Assembly: GCA_017303875.1 (NCBI GenBank)
Contig: JAFLBP010000047.1
Location: forward strand, 1 to 37,524
DNA length: 37,524 nucleotides
Origin: Chitinophagales bacterium
GTDB taxonomy: Bacteria; Bacteroidota; Bacteroidia; Chitinophagales; Saprospiraceae
Direction: 5' to 3'
The notes below the pieces were generated by a model. That model did no database searches. It saw only the letters and a program-made list of their open reading frames with translations, and was not told the origin of the DNA. Position numbers and translations under genes: made by a program. The first letter of the stretch is position 1. Each line of letters starts with the position of its first letter. Below, one piece after another: positions 1 through 7,143 of the stretch.

Positions 1-2
1 AA

Positions 3-92
3 AAATGGACTGTACCTATTCATAACTGGGGTATCGTCCTCAATGCTTTTTTAACTACCTTTGAAAAGCGTTGCCAAATCGATCTCCAGTGA
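3..92 (+). CDS. IS256-family transposase, C-terminal fragment (5' end outside window)
   Basis: This frame is open from the window edge and gives 29 residues before TGA. It contains KWTVPIHNWGIVLNAF followed by LTTFEKR. The pattern W-x2-P-x2-NW, then a hydrophobic stretch and F-E-x-R, is the usual C-terminus of IS256 (mutator) family DDE transposases. A terminal-repeat-like sequence lies just after the stop, as expected for the right end of such an element. Only the tail is visible, so I cannot tell whether the element is intact. Confidence 0.6.
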   Translation, partial: KWTVPIHNWGIVLNAFLTTFEKRCQIDLQ

Positions 93-98
93 AAACCA

Positions 99-124
99 GT
101 TTACACAAAAATCTTTAGACTCTC
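99..124. repeat. Probable right terminal inverted repeat of the IS256-family element
   Basis: The sequence begins GTTTACACAAAA and ends in GACTCTC, seven bases after the transposase stop. IS256-family ends typically contain a TTTACACAAAA-like block. The matching left end and the target duplication lie outside the window, so this rests on position and motif only. Confidence 0.45.
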
Positions 125-131
125 AATTTTT

Positions 132-177
132 TTCCGCATTCCGCATTCCGCATTCCGCATTCCGCATTCCGCATTCC
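132..177. repeat. Heptamer tandem repeat (TTCCGCA)6
   Basis: There are six perfect copies of TTCCGCA plus a partial TTCC directly beyond the IS end. A short open frame over it would encode PHSAFRIPHS-type repeats, but it has no gene-like features. The rest of the spacer up to the tRNA genes shows only a possible promoter. Confidence 0.9.
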
Positions 178-254
178 AAAAATTCCCGGGTAAAAATTTG
201 GAAGATTGCGGCGTGCGCCTGTACATTTGCGTCCGCTTTGAACGAAAAGCAAAA

Positions 255-283
255 GTTGCTGCGATTTGGCACAATATTCGTTG
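255..283 (+). promoter_or_regulatory. Possible promoter of the tRNA-Thr/tRNA-Pro unit
   Basis: TTG at 256-258 is followed 16 bases later by TATTCGTTG at 275-283, a degenerate form of the Bacteroidota -33/-7 pair (TTG, TAnnTTTG). This would start transcription about 10 bases before tRNA-Thr. The -7 match is imperfect. Confidence 0.3.
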
Positions 284-300
284 CTGATGCAGTGAAAAAA

Positions 301-372
301 GCCAGATTAGCTCAGCGGTAGAGCAGCTGATTCGTAATCAGCAGGTCGCGGGTTCAAATCCCGTGTCTGGCT
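301..372 (+). tRNA. tRNA-Thr (anticodon CGT, reads ACG)
   Basis: The sequence folds as a complete cloverleaf. The acceptor stem pairs 301-307 with 365-371, ending in a G-T pair. The anticodon stem GCTGA/TCAGC encloses the loop TTCGTAA, which puts anticodon CGT at 333-335. The T arm is GCGGG-TTCAAAT-CCCGT. The 3' CCA is not encoded, as is usual in Bacteroidota. Confidence 0.95.
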
Positions 373-401
373 CTAAAAAAGAAAACTCCACACCCGAAAT
401 T

Positions 402-475
402 CGGGATGTAGCGCAGCCCGGTAGCGCGCGTCGTTCGGGACGACGAGGTCGCTGGTTCGAATCCAGTCATCCCGA
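402..475 (+). tRNA. tRNA-Pro (anticodon CGG, reads CCG)
   Basis: Acceptor CGGGATG (402-408) pairs with CATCCCG (468-474). The anticodon stem CGTCG/CGACG closes the loop TTCGGGA, giving anticodon CGG at 436-438. The T loop TTCGAAT is canonical. It lies 29 bases after tRNA-Thr and is probably on the same transcript. CCA is not encoded. Confidence 0.95.
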
Positions 476-478
476 CAA

Positions 479-510
479 AAAGGCAAGCATTCTTAGGAGT
501 GCTTGCCTTT
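479..510. terminator. Hairpin terminator between the tRNA genes and arsG
   Basis: An 11-bp stem, AAAGGCAAGCA (479-489) with its complement (500-510), encloses a 10-base loop. The A and T ends flanking it would allow termination from both sides: the tRNA transcript from the left and the ars operon from the right, whose last gene stops at 546. Confidence 0.7.
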
Positions 511-545
511 CGTCATTTATAAACCTGCGCCAACGCTCAGGCCAA

Positions 546-1256
546 TCATAACCATCCCGTAAAAATCAGGACGTAATAGATGCCCGTCAGCACAAATGCC
601 AGTCCGGCCACCATGCGCATCACCCGCTCCACGCGTTGTATGGCGTTGAAGGCTTTGCTCATTTTTTCCATACTGAATGCCAGCAGGTAGGTAAACAGCA
701 GTACCGGCAGCCCTGTACCGATGGCAAAGACCAAAGGCAGGTACAAGCCCTCGGCGTCGGCAATCGTCATGGGCAACAATGAGCCGAAATACAAAACGCC
801 GCTGTACGGGCAAAACGCAAGGGCGAACAAAACGCCCAGCAGAAATGCCCCGAACAAGCCTTGTTTTTTGAGTCGTTCAGAGAAGCGCTCGGCGATATTC
901 CAGTTGCCCAAAAAATTGAGTTTGATCACATCCAGCATCACCAATCCGATCAGGATCAGCACCGGCGCCAGGAATTTTTCTCCATTGCCCTGAAAAAAAC
1001 GCGCCACATGAAATTTGCTCGCGCCAAAATATACCACCAGCCCGATAAGCGTATAGCTGAATGCCCGGCCAAAGGTGTACAACACACCGCTCAGCAGCAC
1101 TTTGCGTTTGTCGCTGAATCCCTTGGCAATAAAGGCCGTGGCGGTAATATTGGTGGCCAGCGGGCAAGGCGCAATGGCCGTCAGCAAACCCAATGCAAAG
1201 GCCGCGAGAAAGGGGATTTCGCGGGCATGGGCCAGGTCGGTAAGCCACTCCAGCAT
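546..1256 (-). CDS. arsG: ArsG-family aromatic arsenical efflux permease (CcdA/DsbD-like membrane protein)
   Basis: This 236-residue inner-membrane protein has about six hydrophobic helices. The conserved PCPLATNI motif sits at residues 30-37, as in the CcdA/DsbD-related family now called ArsG. Known ArsG proteins export trivalent aromatic aminoarsenicals made by ArsEF reduction of nitro-aromatic arsenicals. It is the last gene of the minus-strand ars cluster. Its ATG overlaps the arsF stop by one base (TGATG), which implies translational coupling. The family call rests on the motif plus the ArsF neighbour. A more general thiol/disulfide or cation exporter role cannot be excluded. Confidence 0.7.
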   Translation of the reverse strand: MLEWLTDLAHAREIPFLAAFALGLLTAIAPCPLATNITATAFIAKGFSDKRKVLLSGVLYTFGRAFSYTLIGLVVYFGASKFHVARFFQGNGEKFLAPVLILIGLVMLDVIKLNFLGNWNIAERFSERLKKQGLFGAFLLGVLFALAFCPYSGVLYFGSLLPMTIADAEGLYLPLVFAIGTGLPVLLFTYLLAFSMEKMSKAFNAIQRVERVMRMVAGLAFVLTGIYYVLIFTGWL

Positions 1257-1681
1257 CAGTTCAATGCTTTATATATGGCATTTTTAATGCCTTCTTTAAG
1301 TTTGGCAGGGTCGCTCATGCCGTAAGTGAAGGCAAATTCCGTGAGGTCGACGGCATTGCCGGTCTTCGGGTTGTAAACGAACAAGGCGCTGCCGGAAGCC
1401 TCAAATCGTTCGGCAAGTGCAGCATTGGCGGCTTCGTCTACATTGACTGTTTTGAAGAGTAGTTTGCCCGATTGTACGGCGGCGCCAAACTGATTGTACA
1501 CCACTTCTTTGGCAGCAGCCTCAATGGCCAGACAAGTTTTGCAGCGATGGGTATTGTGAAAATCAATCACTTCAATGGCGTTGCCGCCGGTAGCGCCCAC
1601 GTTGCGGTTGGTTTGTGCCTGCCCGGCCTGCGCAAATGCCAGGAAGAGCAGCAACAGTGCGGAGAACATCTTGAATTGCAT
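1256..1681 (-). CDS. arsF: ArsF-like protein (nitrophenyl compound nitroreductase subunit family)
   Basis: This 141-residue exported protein has an N-terminal signal sequence of about 22 residues ending AQAGQAQ. A thioredoxin-like region follows with the motif FHNTHRCKTC (Cys47 and Cys50), characteristic of the ArsF family. In described arsEFG operons, ArsE and ArsF reduce nitro-aromatic arsenicals and ArsG exports the product. Here arsF lies directly before arsG and 12 bases after the rhodanese gene. No clear arsE is present, although the small CPKC protein upstream might fill that place (inference). Whether the substrate here is an arsenical is not shown by sequence alone. Confidence 0.65.
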   Translation of the reverse strand: MQFKMFSALLLLFLAFAQAGQAQTNRNVGATGGNAIEVIDFHNTHRCKTCLAIEAAAKEVVYNQFGAAVQSGKLLFKTVNVDEAANAALAERFEASGSALFVYNPKTGNAVDLTEFAFTYGMSDPAKLKEGIKNAIYKALN

Positions 1682-1693
1682 AGGTAGGTGTTT

Positions 1694-2140
1694 TTAATGT
1701 TGTGTGGCCGGACGAACGACCGGCAATTTTTGTTCCTCCCAGGCGAGCATTCCGCCGTCGAGGGTGTAAATTCTTTCAAAACCCAGGGCCAGCATCAATT
1801 CCGCTGCGCCGGCTGTGCGTTTGCCGCTGCGGCAGTACAAAAAACAGGGTTTGCTTTTGTCCAAGCGACTTACCTGCGCCTCAAATTCATCGGCGAGGTA
1901 ATCTATATTCTGTGCGTTTTTGAGATGGCCTTCGGCAAATTCGTCGGGGGTGCGCACATCGAGCAGTACAGCATTTTTGGTTTTGCGAAGCGCTTTTTTA
2001 AAGGCTGTCGGGCGGAGTATTTTGGGAGTGTCATTTACTGCGGTGCGGGTGGAATCCTGTTTCCCCGCCTGAACCGCAGGCTGGGCATGCAGACCCCAGC
2101 AGCAGAGGAGGACAAAAAAAAGCGTAGCTGTTTTTTTCAT
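1694..2140 (-). CDS. Exported rhodanese-like protein
   Basis: The 148-residue protein starts at ATG 2140, because this gives a clean signal peptide (MKKTATLFFVLLCCWGLHA). A longer frame back to 2203 would overlap the permease gene and hide the signal. The rhodanese domain spans about residues 38-140, with the CH2A-like segment DVRTPDEFAEGHL and the active-site loop CRSGKR (catalytic Cys103). Rhodaneses move sulfane sulfur. In the periplasm next to ArsF it may supply or handle thiol chemistry for detoxification (inference). It sits 20 bases after the permease and 12 before arsF, so it is part of the operon. Confidence 0.85.
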   Translation of the reverse strand: MKKTATLFFVLLCCWGLHAQPAVQAGKQDSTRTAVNDTPKILRPTAFKKALRKTKNAVLLDVRTPDEFAEGHLKNAQNIDYLADEFEAQVSRLDKSKPCFLYCRSGKRTAGAAELMLALGFERIYTLDGGMLAWEEQKLPVVRPATQH

Positions 2141-2160
2141 GCGGCAGATGGTTTGCGGTT

Positions 2161-3135
2161 TTAAAAAATCAAATTGAATACATAACCTGAAATAATGATG
2201 CACAAGGTAACCACGCCGAAAAAAATAGCGATCAATTTGAGGCTCATTACTTTTTTCAGCAGCGTTGCCTCCGGGAGGGAAAGCCCTACAACCGCCATCA
2301 TAAAAGCCAGTGCAGTGCCCAGCGGAACGCCTTTTTGAACCAAAACCTGGACAACCGGCAGTACGCCCGCAGCATTGCTATACATCGGTACGCCCATCAG
2401 TACGGCCAGCGGAACCGCCAGCGGATTGTCGCGGGTAATCCAGGCCTCGAAAAAGCCGGTCGGAATGAAGCCGTGCATCAGTGCGCCGATGCCAATGCCG
2501 ACGATCACGTACCAAAACACACTTTTTACAATGCCTATCGCTTCTCGTCCGATCACCGGCAGGCGTTGTCTGAAATTCAGGCGTTCTTCCTCCCAGGCGT
2601 CTTCCTGCTGCGCATTGTGCAGAACGCCTTTTACCCAGTCGGAAAGTAAATGTTCCAGCCGCAGACGCCCCAGTATATAGCCGCCGACCGTGCCCAACAG
2701 AATGCCGCTGCTTACATAAATAAGCGTCGTTTTCCAGCCAAAAATGCCGATAAACATGGCAACGGCTACTTCATTGACCAAGGGAGAGGTGATCAGAAAA
2801 GCGAAGGTGACCCCCAGCGGAATACCGCCTTTGACAAACCCGATAAACAAAGGCACCGAAGAGCAGGAACAAAAGGGCGTGACTGCCCCGAAGGTAGAAG
2901 CCAGCAGGTATTCTGCTCCGTAAAGTTTGTTGCGCGACAGGAAATTCCGGATGCGGTCAATCGGAAAATAAGAGTTTACGATGCCCATCAACGAGGTAAT
3001 GAGCATCAGTAAAAACAGTATTTTGATGCTGTCGTATATGAAAAAACTCAAAGCTTCGCCCCAGCGGCTATGCTGCTCCAAACCAAGCAGACCATAAACC
3101 AGACCATCAGCCAGCATTTGTATCCAGTCGAACAT
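2161..3135 (-). CDS. ArsP/DUF318-type permease
   Basis: This 324-residue polytopic membrane protein belongs to the permease family PF03773. It carries the signature TPFCSCSSVPLF at about residues 86-97, with Cys89 and Cys91, and a second conserved half around PMYSNAAG and GLSLPEATLL. Members include ArsP, which exports trivalent organoarsenicals; others are of unknown substrate. A hydrophilic loop at about residues 175-200 separates the halves. One base separates it from the upstream phosphatase gene. Context in an arsR-led operon supports arsenical efflux. The exact substrate is inferred. Confidence 0.8.
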   Translation of the reverse strand: MFDWIQMLADGLVYGLLGLEQHSRWGEALSFFIYDSIKILFLLMLITSLMGIVNSYFPIDRIRNFLSRNKLYGAEYLLASTFGAVTPFCSCSSVPLFIGFVKGGIPLGVTFAFLITSPLVNEVAVAMFIGIFGWKTTLIYVSSGILLGTVGGYILGRLRLEHLLSDWVKGVLHNAQQEDAWEEERLNFRQRLPVIGREAIGIVKSVFWYVIVGIGIGALMHGFIPTGFFEAWITRDNPLAVPLAVLMGVPMYSNAAGVLPVVQVLVQKGVPLGTALAFMMAVVGLSLPEATLLKKVMSLKLIAIFFGVVTLCIIISGYVFNLIF

Positions 3136-3136
3136 G

Positions 3137-3751
3137 TTACTGAATCAATGAAAAGCAATAGAGCATTTCCCGCGCAATTTGCAGGAATCGCTCCTGATAG
3201 GTAGCGTCCTGTTCCGGTGTGCCGTCGCTCACTTTGGGGTCTTCGTAGGTGGTGCCGATACGCAGTTCGGTACCGGGCACGAAGGGGCAGTTTTGCTCGG
3301 CATCCGAGCAGGTCATAATAGCCGCAAAGTGCTTGTCCGGATTGGCCGGATCATTAAAAACTTTGGAAAAACAGGTCGTTTGAGCATGTTCGCCAAAACG
3401 AACCGTCCAGACCGGGTTTTTCGCCGTCGCATCGGCACTTTCCACACTAAAACCCAGGTGGCGCAGCGCCTGAATGGCGTTGGGGTGAAAAGCAGTGGCT
3501 TCGGTGCCGCCGGAAAATACCCGAACGCGATCAATGGCGTAATACTCGGCGGCAAGTGCTGCGGCAATTTGTCCGAAATGGCTGCGCCGCGAATTGTGGG
3601 TACAAATGAAGACCAGGCGGATGTCTTCTGCGCGGGCGTAGCGATCTTCAATATAGGCCGCAATACGGGCCAGAAGGACTTTTCTGGCTTCCGGAATTTC
3701 ATCAAAACGCAGGGTTTGTGCTGCTGCGAGTTGGCGTATGGACTGGATCAT
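3137..3751 (-). CDS. arsC: Low-molecular-weight phosphatase-type arsenate reductase
   Basis: This 204-residue cytoplasmic protein has the P-loop C50-THNSR-R56-S of the LMW protein tyrosine phosphatase fold, placed after an N-terminal extension of about 40 residues. EDPKVSDGT near residues 168-176 provides the acidic DP segment. Cys residues in TTCFSK, MTCSDAEQNCPF could serve as resolving thiols. Related Bacteroidota proteins of this length are annotated as arsenate reductase or protein-tyrosine-phosphatase. With arsR and an efflux permease in the same operon, reduction of arsenate to arsenite is the likely role. A pure phosphatase is the alternative. Confidence 0.78.
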   Translation of the reverse strand: MIQSIRQLAAAQTLRFDEIPEARKVLLARIAAYIEDRYARAEDIRLVFICTHNSRRSHFGQIAAALAAEYYAIDRVRVFSGGTEATAFHPNAIQALRHLGFSVESADATAKNPVWTVRFGEHAQTTCFSKVFNDPANPDKHFAAIMTCSDAEQNCPFVPGTELRIGTTYEDPKVSDGTPEQDATYQERFLQIAREMLYCFSLIQ

Positions 3752-3765
3752 AATCGGATGTTTTT

Positions 3766-3996
3766 TTACAGCAGCTGGGCGATCTCTTCTACCGTTGGTA
3801 CGCGCCCTTTGATTTTGATCTCTTCATCGATCACCAATACCGGCGTACTCAGCACATTGTAAGCCATGATTTCCTGAATATCCTCCACTTTGATGATCTC
3901 AGCCGCTACCCCTTTCAGTTTTACTGCTTCACGGGCGTTGGCTTCCATGTTTTTGCATTTGGGGCAGCCGGTTCCAAGTATTTTGATCTGTTGCAT
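3766..3996 (-). CDS. Small thioredoxin-fold protein, MTH895/TM0996 type (CPKC)
   Basis: The protein is 76 residues, a usual size for the MTH895/TM0996 family of minimal redox proteins. The active site is C11-PK-C14, followed by KNMEANAREAVK, and a cis-Pro region is seen in STPVLVIDEE. It is the first gene after the presumed ArsR operator, 14 bases before the phosphatase gene. Genes of this kind commonly accompany ArsP-type permeases. It may be the electron donor for the reductase or an ArsE-like partner of ArsF (inference). Confidence 0.85.
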   Translation of the reverse strand: MQQIKILGTGCPKCKNMEANAREAVKLKGVAAEIIKVEDIQEIMAYNVLSTPVLVIDEEIKIKGRVPTVEEIAQLL

Positions 3997-4017
3997 GATG
4001 AACTGTTTTAGGTGACT

Positions 4018-4025
4018 GCAAAGTT
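4018..4025 (-). promoter_or_regulatory. -7 box of the ars operon promoter
   Basis: On the minus strand the sequence is TAACTTTG, a full match to the Bacteroidota TAnnTTTG box. It lies about 22 bases before the ATG of the CPKC gene. The dyad at 4029-4054 occupies the place of the spacer and -33 region. Confidence 0.6.
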
Positions 4026-4028
4026 ATG

Positions 4029-4054
4029 AGTATTTCGTAAAAATACGAAATACT
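4029..4054. promoter_or_regulatory. Probable ArsR operator (11-bp perfect dyad)
   Basis: AGTATTTCGTA (4029-4039) and its exact complement TACGAAATACT (4044-4054) are separated by AAAA. The dyad sits between arsR and the first effector gene and overlaps the promoter upstream of the -7 box. ArsR-family repressors bind AT-rich dyads of this layout and release DNA on binding As(III). The binding itself is inferred. Confidence 0.7.
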
Positions 4055-4074
4055 ATTTTAAAAAAAACGAAACA

Positions 4075-4383
4075 TTAACAACCCTTTTTATCAAAAAAAT
4101 CGGCAAAAAGGGCCTTGGCTTCTTCCCAATTGCTGCGGTTGATACAATACTTAATGGTAGGCGGGTTGATGGTGCCCTGAATCAGACCGGCATCTTTGAG
4201 GGCTTTGAGGTGTTGGGAAACGGTTGACGGCGCAATGGGCAGTCGTTCCGACAAATCGCCGGCAAAACAAACGCATTGGCGGTCGAGAAAATTAAGGATA
4301 AAAATCCGGGCGGGATGCGCAATGGCTTTTGCGTATCCCGCCAGTTTTTCTTCCTGAATGGTATAGTCCTGTACTTCGGGCAT
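4075..4383 (-). CDS. arsR: ArsR/SmtB-family repressor
   Basis: The 102-residue protein has a winged-helix fold: HPARIFILNFL, then the helix-turn-helix APSTVSQHLKALKDAGL at about residues 51-67, and a beta wing around residues 68-82. Cys37 and Cys39 lie in QCVC at the start of the recognition region, matching the CVC metal site of classical arsenic-sensing ArsR. Cys80 and the C-terminal Cys102 are further candidate ligands. It precedes the ars genes in the same direction but is separated from them by the 78-base operator spacer, so it may have its own promoter. Confidence 0.9.
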   Translation of the reverse strand: MPEVQDYTIQEEKLAGYAKAIAHPARIFILNFLDRQCVCFAGDLSERLPIAPSTVSQHLKALKDAGLIQGTINPPTIKYCINRSNWEEAKALFADFFDKKGC

Positions 4384-4402
4384 CGGTTTATTTTTTATAC
4401 TG

Positions 4403-4410
4403 CAAAAATA
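4403..4410 (-). promoter_or_regulatory. Possible -7 box of arsR
   Basis: The minus strand reads TATTTTTG, a match to TAnnTTTG, about 20 bases before the arsR ATG in the 69-base spacer after the dehydrogenase gene. No convincing -33 element is visible. Confidence 0.4.
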
Positions 4411-4452
4411 CAGGAATTCCTTCGTGTTTGTATGGAAAAAACGCGCGGCGTA

Positions 4453-6426
4453 TTAGTAGCGCAACAGTTTTGCAAGCTGGCCTTCCAGGCGTTCCAGCGG
4501 GAAAAAGTTTTGCTCCAGCGGAATCGCAAAAGGTACCGGCGTATCCAGCGATGCGGCGCGGAGTACCGGCGCGTCGAGGTATTCAAACAGGTTTTCGTTG
4601 ATCCAGGCGGCTATTTCGCCACCGATACCCCCGAAAAGGGTGTCTTCGTGCAAAATCAGTACCCGATTGGTCTTTTTTACGGTTGCGGCAATGGCTTCGT
4701 AATCCAAAGGCACTAAGCTGCGCAAATCCACAATATCTGCGGAGATGCCGAGGCGGTCGGCCGCCTGTTCGGCCCACTGTACGCCCATGCCATAGGTGAT
4801 GATGCTCACGTCGTTGCCACTGCGCACCTGGCGGGCTTTGCCGATTTCAACGGTGTAATAACCTTCGGGCACCATACCGGAGATGCTGCGATACAGCGCT
4901 TTGTGTTCGAAGTACATGACCGGGTTGGGGTCGGCCAGCGCGGCCAGGAGCAGGCCTTTGGCATCTTCCGGGGTACTGGGGAAAACAACTTTGAGGCCCG
5001 GCACATGGGTAAACCAGGCTTCGTTGCTTTGCGAATGGAAGGGGCCGGCGCCCGTGCCGCCGCCGGTAGGCATGCGCACGACCACGTCGGCTGTTTGTCC
5101 CCAACGCCAGTGCAGCTTGGCGAGGTTATTGACAATTTGGTTGAAACCGCAGGTCACGAAGTCGGCAAACTGCATTTCCACCATACTTTTCATGCCTTTG
5201 AGGCTGAGGCCCAGGCCGATGCCCACAATGGCGCTTTCACAGAGGGGCGTATTGCGCACGCGCTCCTTGCCGAAGCTGTCGACGAATCCCTGGGTAATTT
5301 TGAACACGCCGCCGTAGTCGGCAATGTCCTGCCCCATGAGCACGAGTTCGGGATGTTTTTGCATGCCTTCGCGGAGGCCTTCGGAAATGGCGTCGATGAA
5401 GCGCAGTTCGCGGGCGGCGCCTGTGGGCGCCACCACGGGTGGCGCGGGCGCGTACACGTCGGCGAGTTCTTCTTCGGTATCGGCAACGGGTTCCGGCTCA
5501 TTGAACATCACCTCGACGGCTGCCTGAATATCTTTTTTGTAGGTGTCTTCGAGGTTTTTGCGGAATTCGGGTGTGACTATGCCGTTTTCCAGCAACAGGC
5601 GCTCGAAATTGTCGAGCGGGTCTCTTTTCGCCCATTCCTCCATGAGTTCCTTGGGCACGTATTTGGTGCCGCTGGCTTCTTCGTGGCCGCGCATGCGGAA
5701 GGTCACGCATTCGAGCAGGAATGGCTCCGGGTTTTCGCGCAGCTCGGCCGCTATGTTGCTGATGGTGTTGTACACCTCCAGGATGTTGTTGCCGTCGATT
5801 TTGGCGCTGCGCATGCCGTATCCCTGGGCGCGGTCAACGAGGTCTTTGCAGGCATACTGCTCCGAAGGACGGGTAGAAAGGCCATAGCCATTGTTTTCGA
5901 TGAGGAAAATGACGGGCAGTTTCCAGACCGAAGCCACGTTGAGCGCTTCATGGAATTCACCCTGGCTGGTGGCGCCTTCGCCGGTGAAGGCGAGGGATAC
6001 TTTGCCTTCGCGGCGCAGTTTGTGTGCCATGGCCACGCCGGCAGCCAGCGAGAGCTGCGGGCCGAGGTGGGAGATCATACCAACAATATGGTGTTCCATG
6101 GCGCCGAAGTGAAAGGAGCGGTCGCGCGCTTTGGTGTAGCCAAGGCGTTTGCCTTGCCATTGGCAAAACATGCGGTCGAGCGGCATATTGCGGGCCGTGA
6201 ACACCCCGAGGTTGCGGTGCATGGTAAAAATCAGCTCGTCGGATTGCAGGGCACAGGCGGCGCCCACTGAAATTGCTTCCTGCCCAATGCCGGAAAACCA
6301 TTTGGAAATACGGCCCTGGCGAAGCAGATTGAGCATTTTTTCCTCAATGAGCCGGGGTTTGAGCAGTTGTGTATACAGGTGTTGCAGGGTGGTGGTGTCA
6401 AGCCCTTGCAATTCGGCTTTATTCAT
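4453..6426 (-). CDS. Branched-chain 2-oxoacid dehydrogenase E1, alpha-beta fusion
   Basis: The 657 residues contain a complete E1 alpha (about 1-320) and E1 beta (about 340-657) joined by an acidic, Pro/Ala-rich linker. The alpha half has the thiamine diphosphate motif starting GEG (149-151) and ending with Asn178-Asn179. The first motif is GEG rather than the usual GDG. The beta half shows GGVFKITQGF, the Gln/Phe-rich E1 beta core QFADFVTCGFNQ, and VDLRSLVPLD. The enzyme decarboxylates branched-chain 2-oxoacids and acylates lipoyl-E2, feeding the branched-chain (iso) fatty acid precursors typical of Bacteroidota. E2 and E3 are not in the window. The pyruvate-type substrate alternative is less likely. 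Confidence 0.85.
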   Translation of the reverse strand: MNKAELQGLDTTTLQHLYTQLLKPRLIEEKMLNLLRQGRISKWFSGIGQEAISVGAACALQSDELIFTMHRNLGVFTARNMPLDRMFCQWQGKRLGYTKARDRSFHFGAMEHHIVGMISHLGPQLSLAAGVAMAHKLRREGKVSLAFTGEGATSQGEFHEALNVASVWKLPVIFLIENNGYGLSTRPSEQYACKDLVDRAQGYGMRSAKIDGNNILEVYNTISNIAAELRENPEPFLLECVTFRMRGHEEASGTKYVPKELMEEWAKRDPLDNFERLLLENGIVTPEFRKNLEDTYKKDIQAAVEVMFNEPEPVADTEEELADVYAPAPPVVAPTGAARELRFIDAISEGLREGMQKHPELVLMGQDIADYGGVFKITQGFVDSFGKERVRNTPLCESAIVGIGLGLSLKGMKSMVEMQFADFVTCGFNQIVNNLAKLHWRWGQTADVVVRMPTGGGTGAGPFHSQSNEAWFTHVPGLKVVFPSTPEDAKGLLLAALADPNPVMYFEHKALYRSISGMVPEGYYTVEIGKARQVRSGNDVSIITYGMGVQWAEQAADRLGISADIVDLRSLVPLDYEAIAATVKKTNRVLILHEDTLFGGIGGEIAAWINENLFEYLDAPVLRAASLDTPVPFAIPLEQNFFPLERLEGQLAKLLRY

Positions 6427-6427
6427 G

Positions 6428-6668
6428 TTTTATCAGTTATCAGTCAACAGTTATCAGTGAGCAGTTATCAGTGAGCAGTTATCAGTGAGCAGTTATCAGT
6501 TATCAGTCAACAGTTATCAGTCAACAGTTATCAGTGAGCAGCGTGTTATCATGCGGTGGTGAGAATCTGCCAGTGAAAAAACCTGCTCACTGCTCACTGA
6601 TAACTGTTGACTGATAACTGCTCACTGCTCACTGATAACTGTTGACTGATAACTGTTGACTGATAACT
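6428..6668. repeat. Inverted array of 14-mer-like repeats (CAGTTATCAGTCAA / CAGTTATCAGTGAG)
   Basis: The left half (6428-6542) is built from CAGTTATCAGT units alternating with CAA or GAG. The right half (about 6583-6668) is the same array inverted. A unique stretch of about 40 bases lies between them. The transcript could fold into a very long hairpin. The array lies just upstream of the E1 start, so it may be in that gene's 5' leader. No spacers or cas genes are present, so it is not CRISPR. Confidence 0.9.
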
Positions 6669-7143
6669 GATTTTCCGCAAAGGTCTGAAAAACCCGGATA
6701 GTGGCATAAAGTTTAGGAGCGATTCTGCCAGGATTTTGAGATGGCAAAAAATAACTATCTTTATTGTGCGTGGCGGGCGGTTAAGGGGGCTTTGTTAGCA
6801 TTTTAAAAAAATTTGTCGAAAAGGATGCGGATTAATTAAAAAATATGAAATAGACGTTTTACCTTTGTAGACGAAATTTTATTTTTTAATCCGTCAAGTC
6901 ATCTGAATCAATTTTATTGTTAATACTGTTCGTTCAGATCGCCGTTATTACTACATCCCATTTCTGATTTATTTTCCGGCCTCATGCGCAGCATGTATGT
7001 GTTGCACTATGCCTAATCCTGCATTTGCAAAGAGCAGCTACGAAGGGAAATATTCCATTTCTGGTGAAGGGATGGGGTAAGTTATGGTAGTTGCCTTGCG
7101 TAATCCTTAGAGCAACGTCCATGACTTTAACTTCTACTCCCGT
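6669..7143. other. Non-coding spacer with a promoter for the 510-residue protein gene
   Basis: No convincing gene is seen over these 475 bases. TACCTTTG at 6860-6867 (plus strand) matches the -7 box exactly and would give a leader of about 270 bases before ATG 7144. On the minus strand, GACCTTTG at 6677-6684 is a weaker -7 candidate for the E1 gene. Confidence 0.45.

Noticed and set aside
61..321. Plus-strand short frame running through the heptamer repeat into tRNA-Thr
   Set aside because: It overlaps the transposase tail, the repeat and a tRNA gene and encodes only repeat-derived residues.
4903..6270. Plus-strand open frame of 455 codons opposite the E1 gene
   Set aside because: It is the antisense shadow of a strongly conserved enzyme; the product is low-complexity (Gly/Ala/Phe/His) with no family features.
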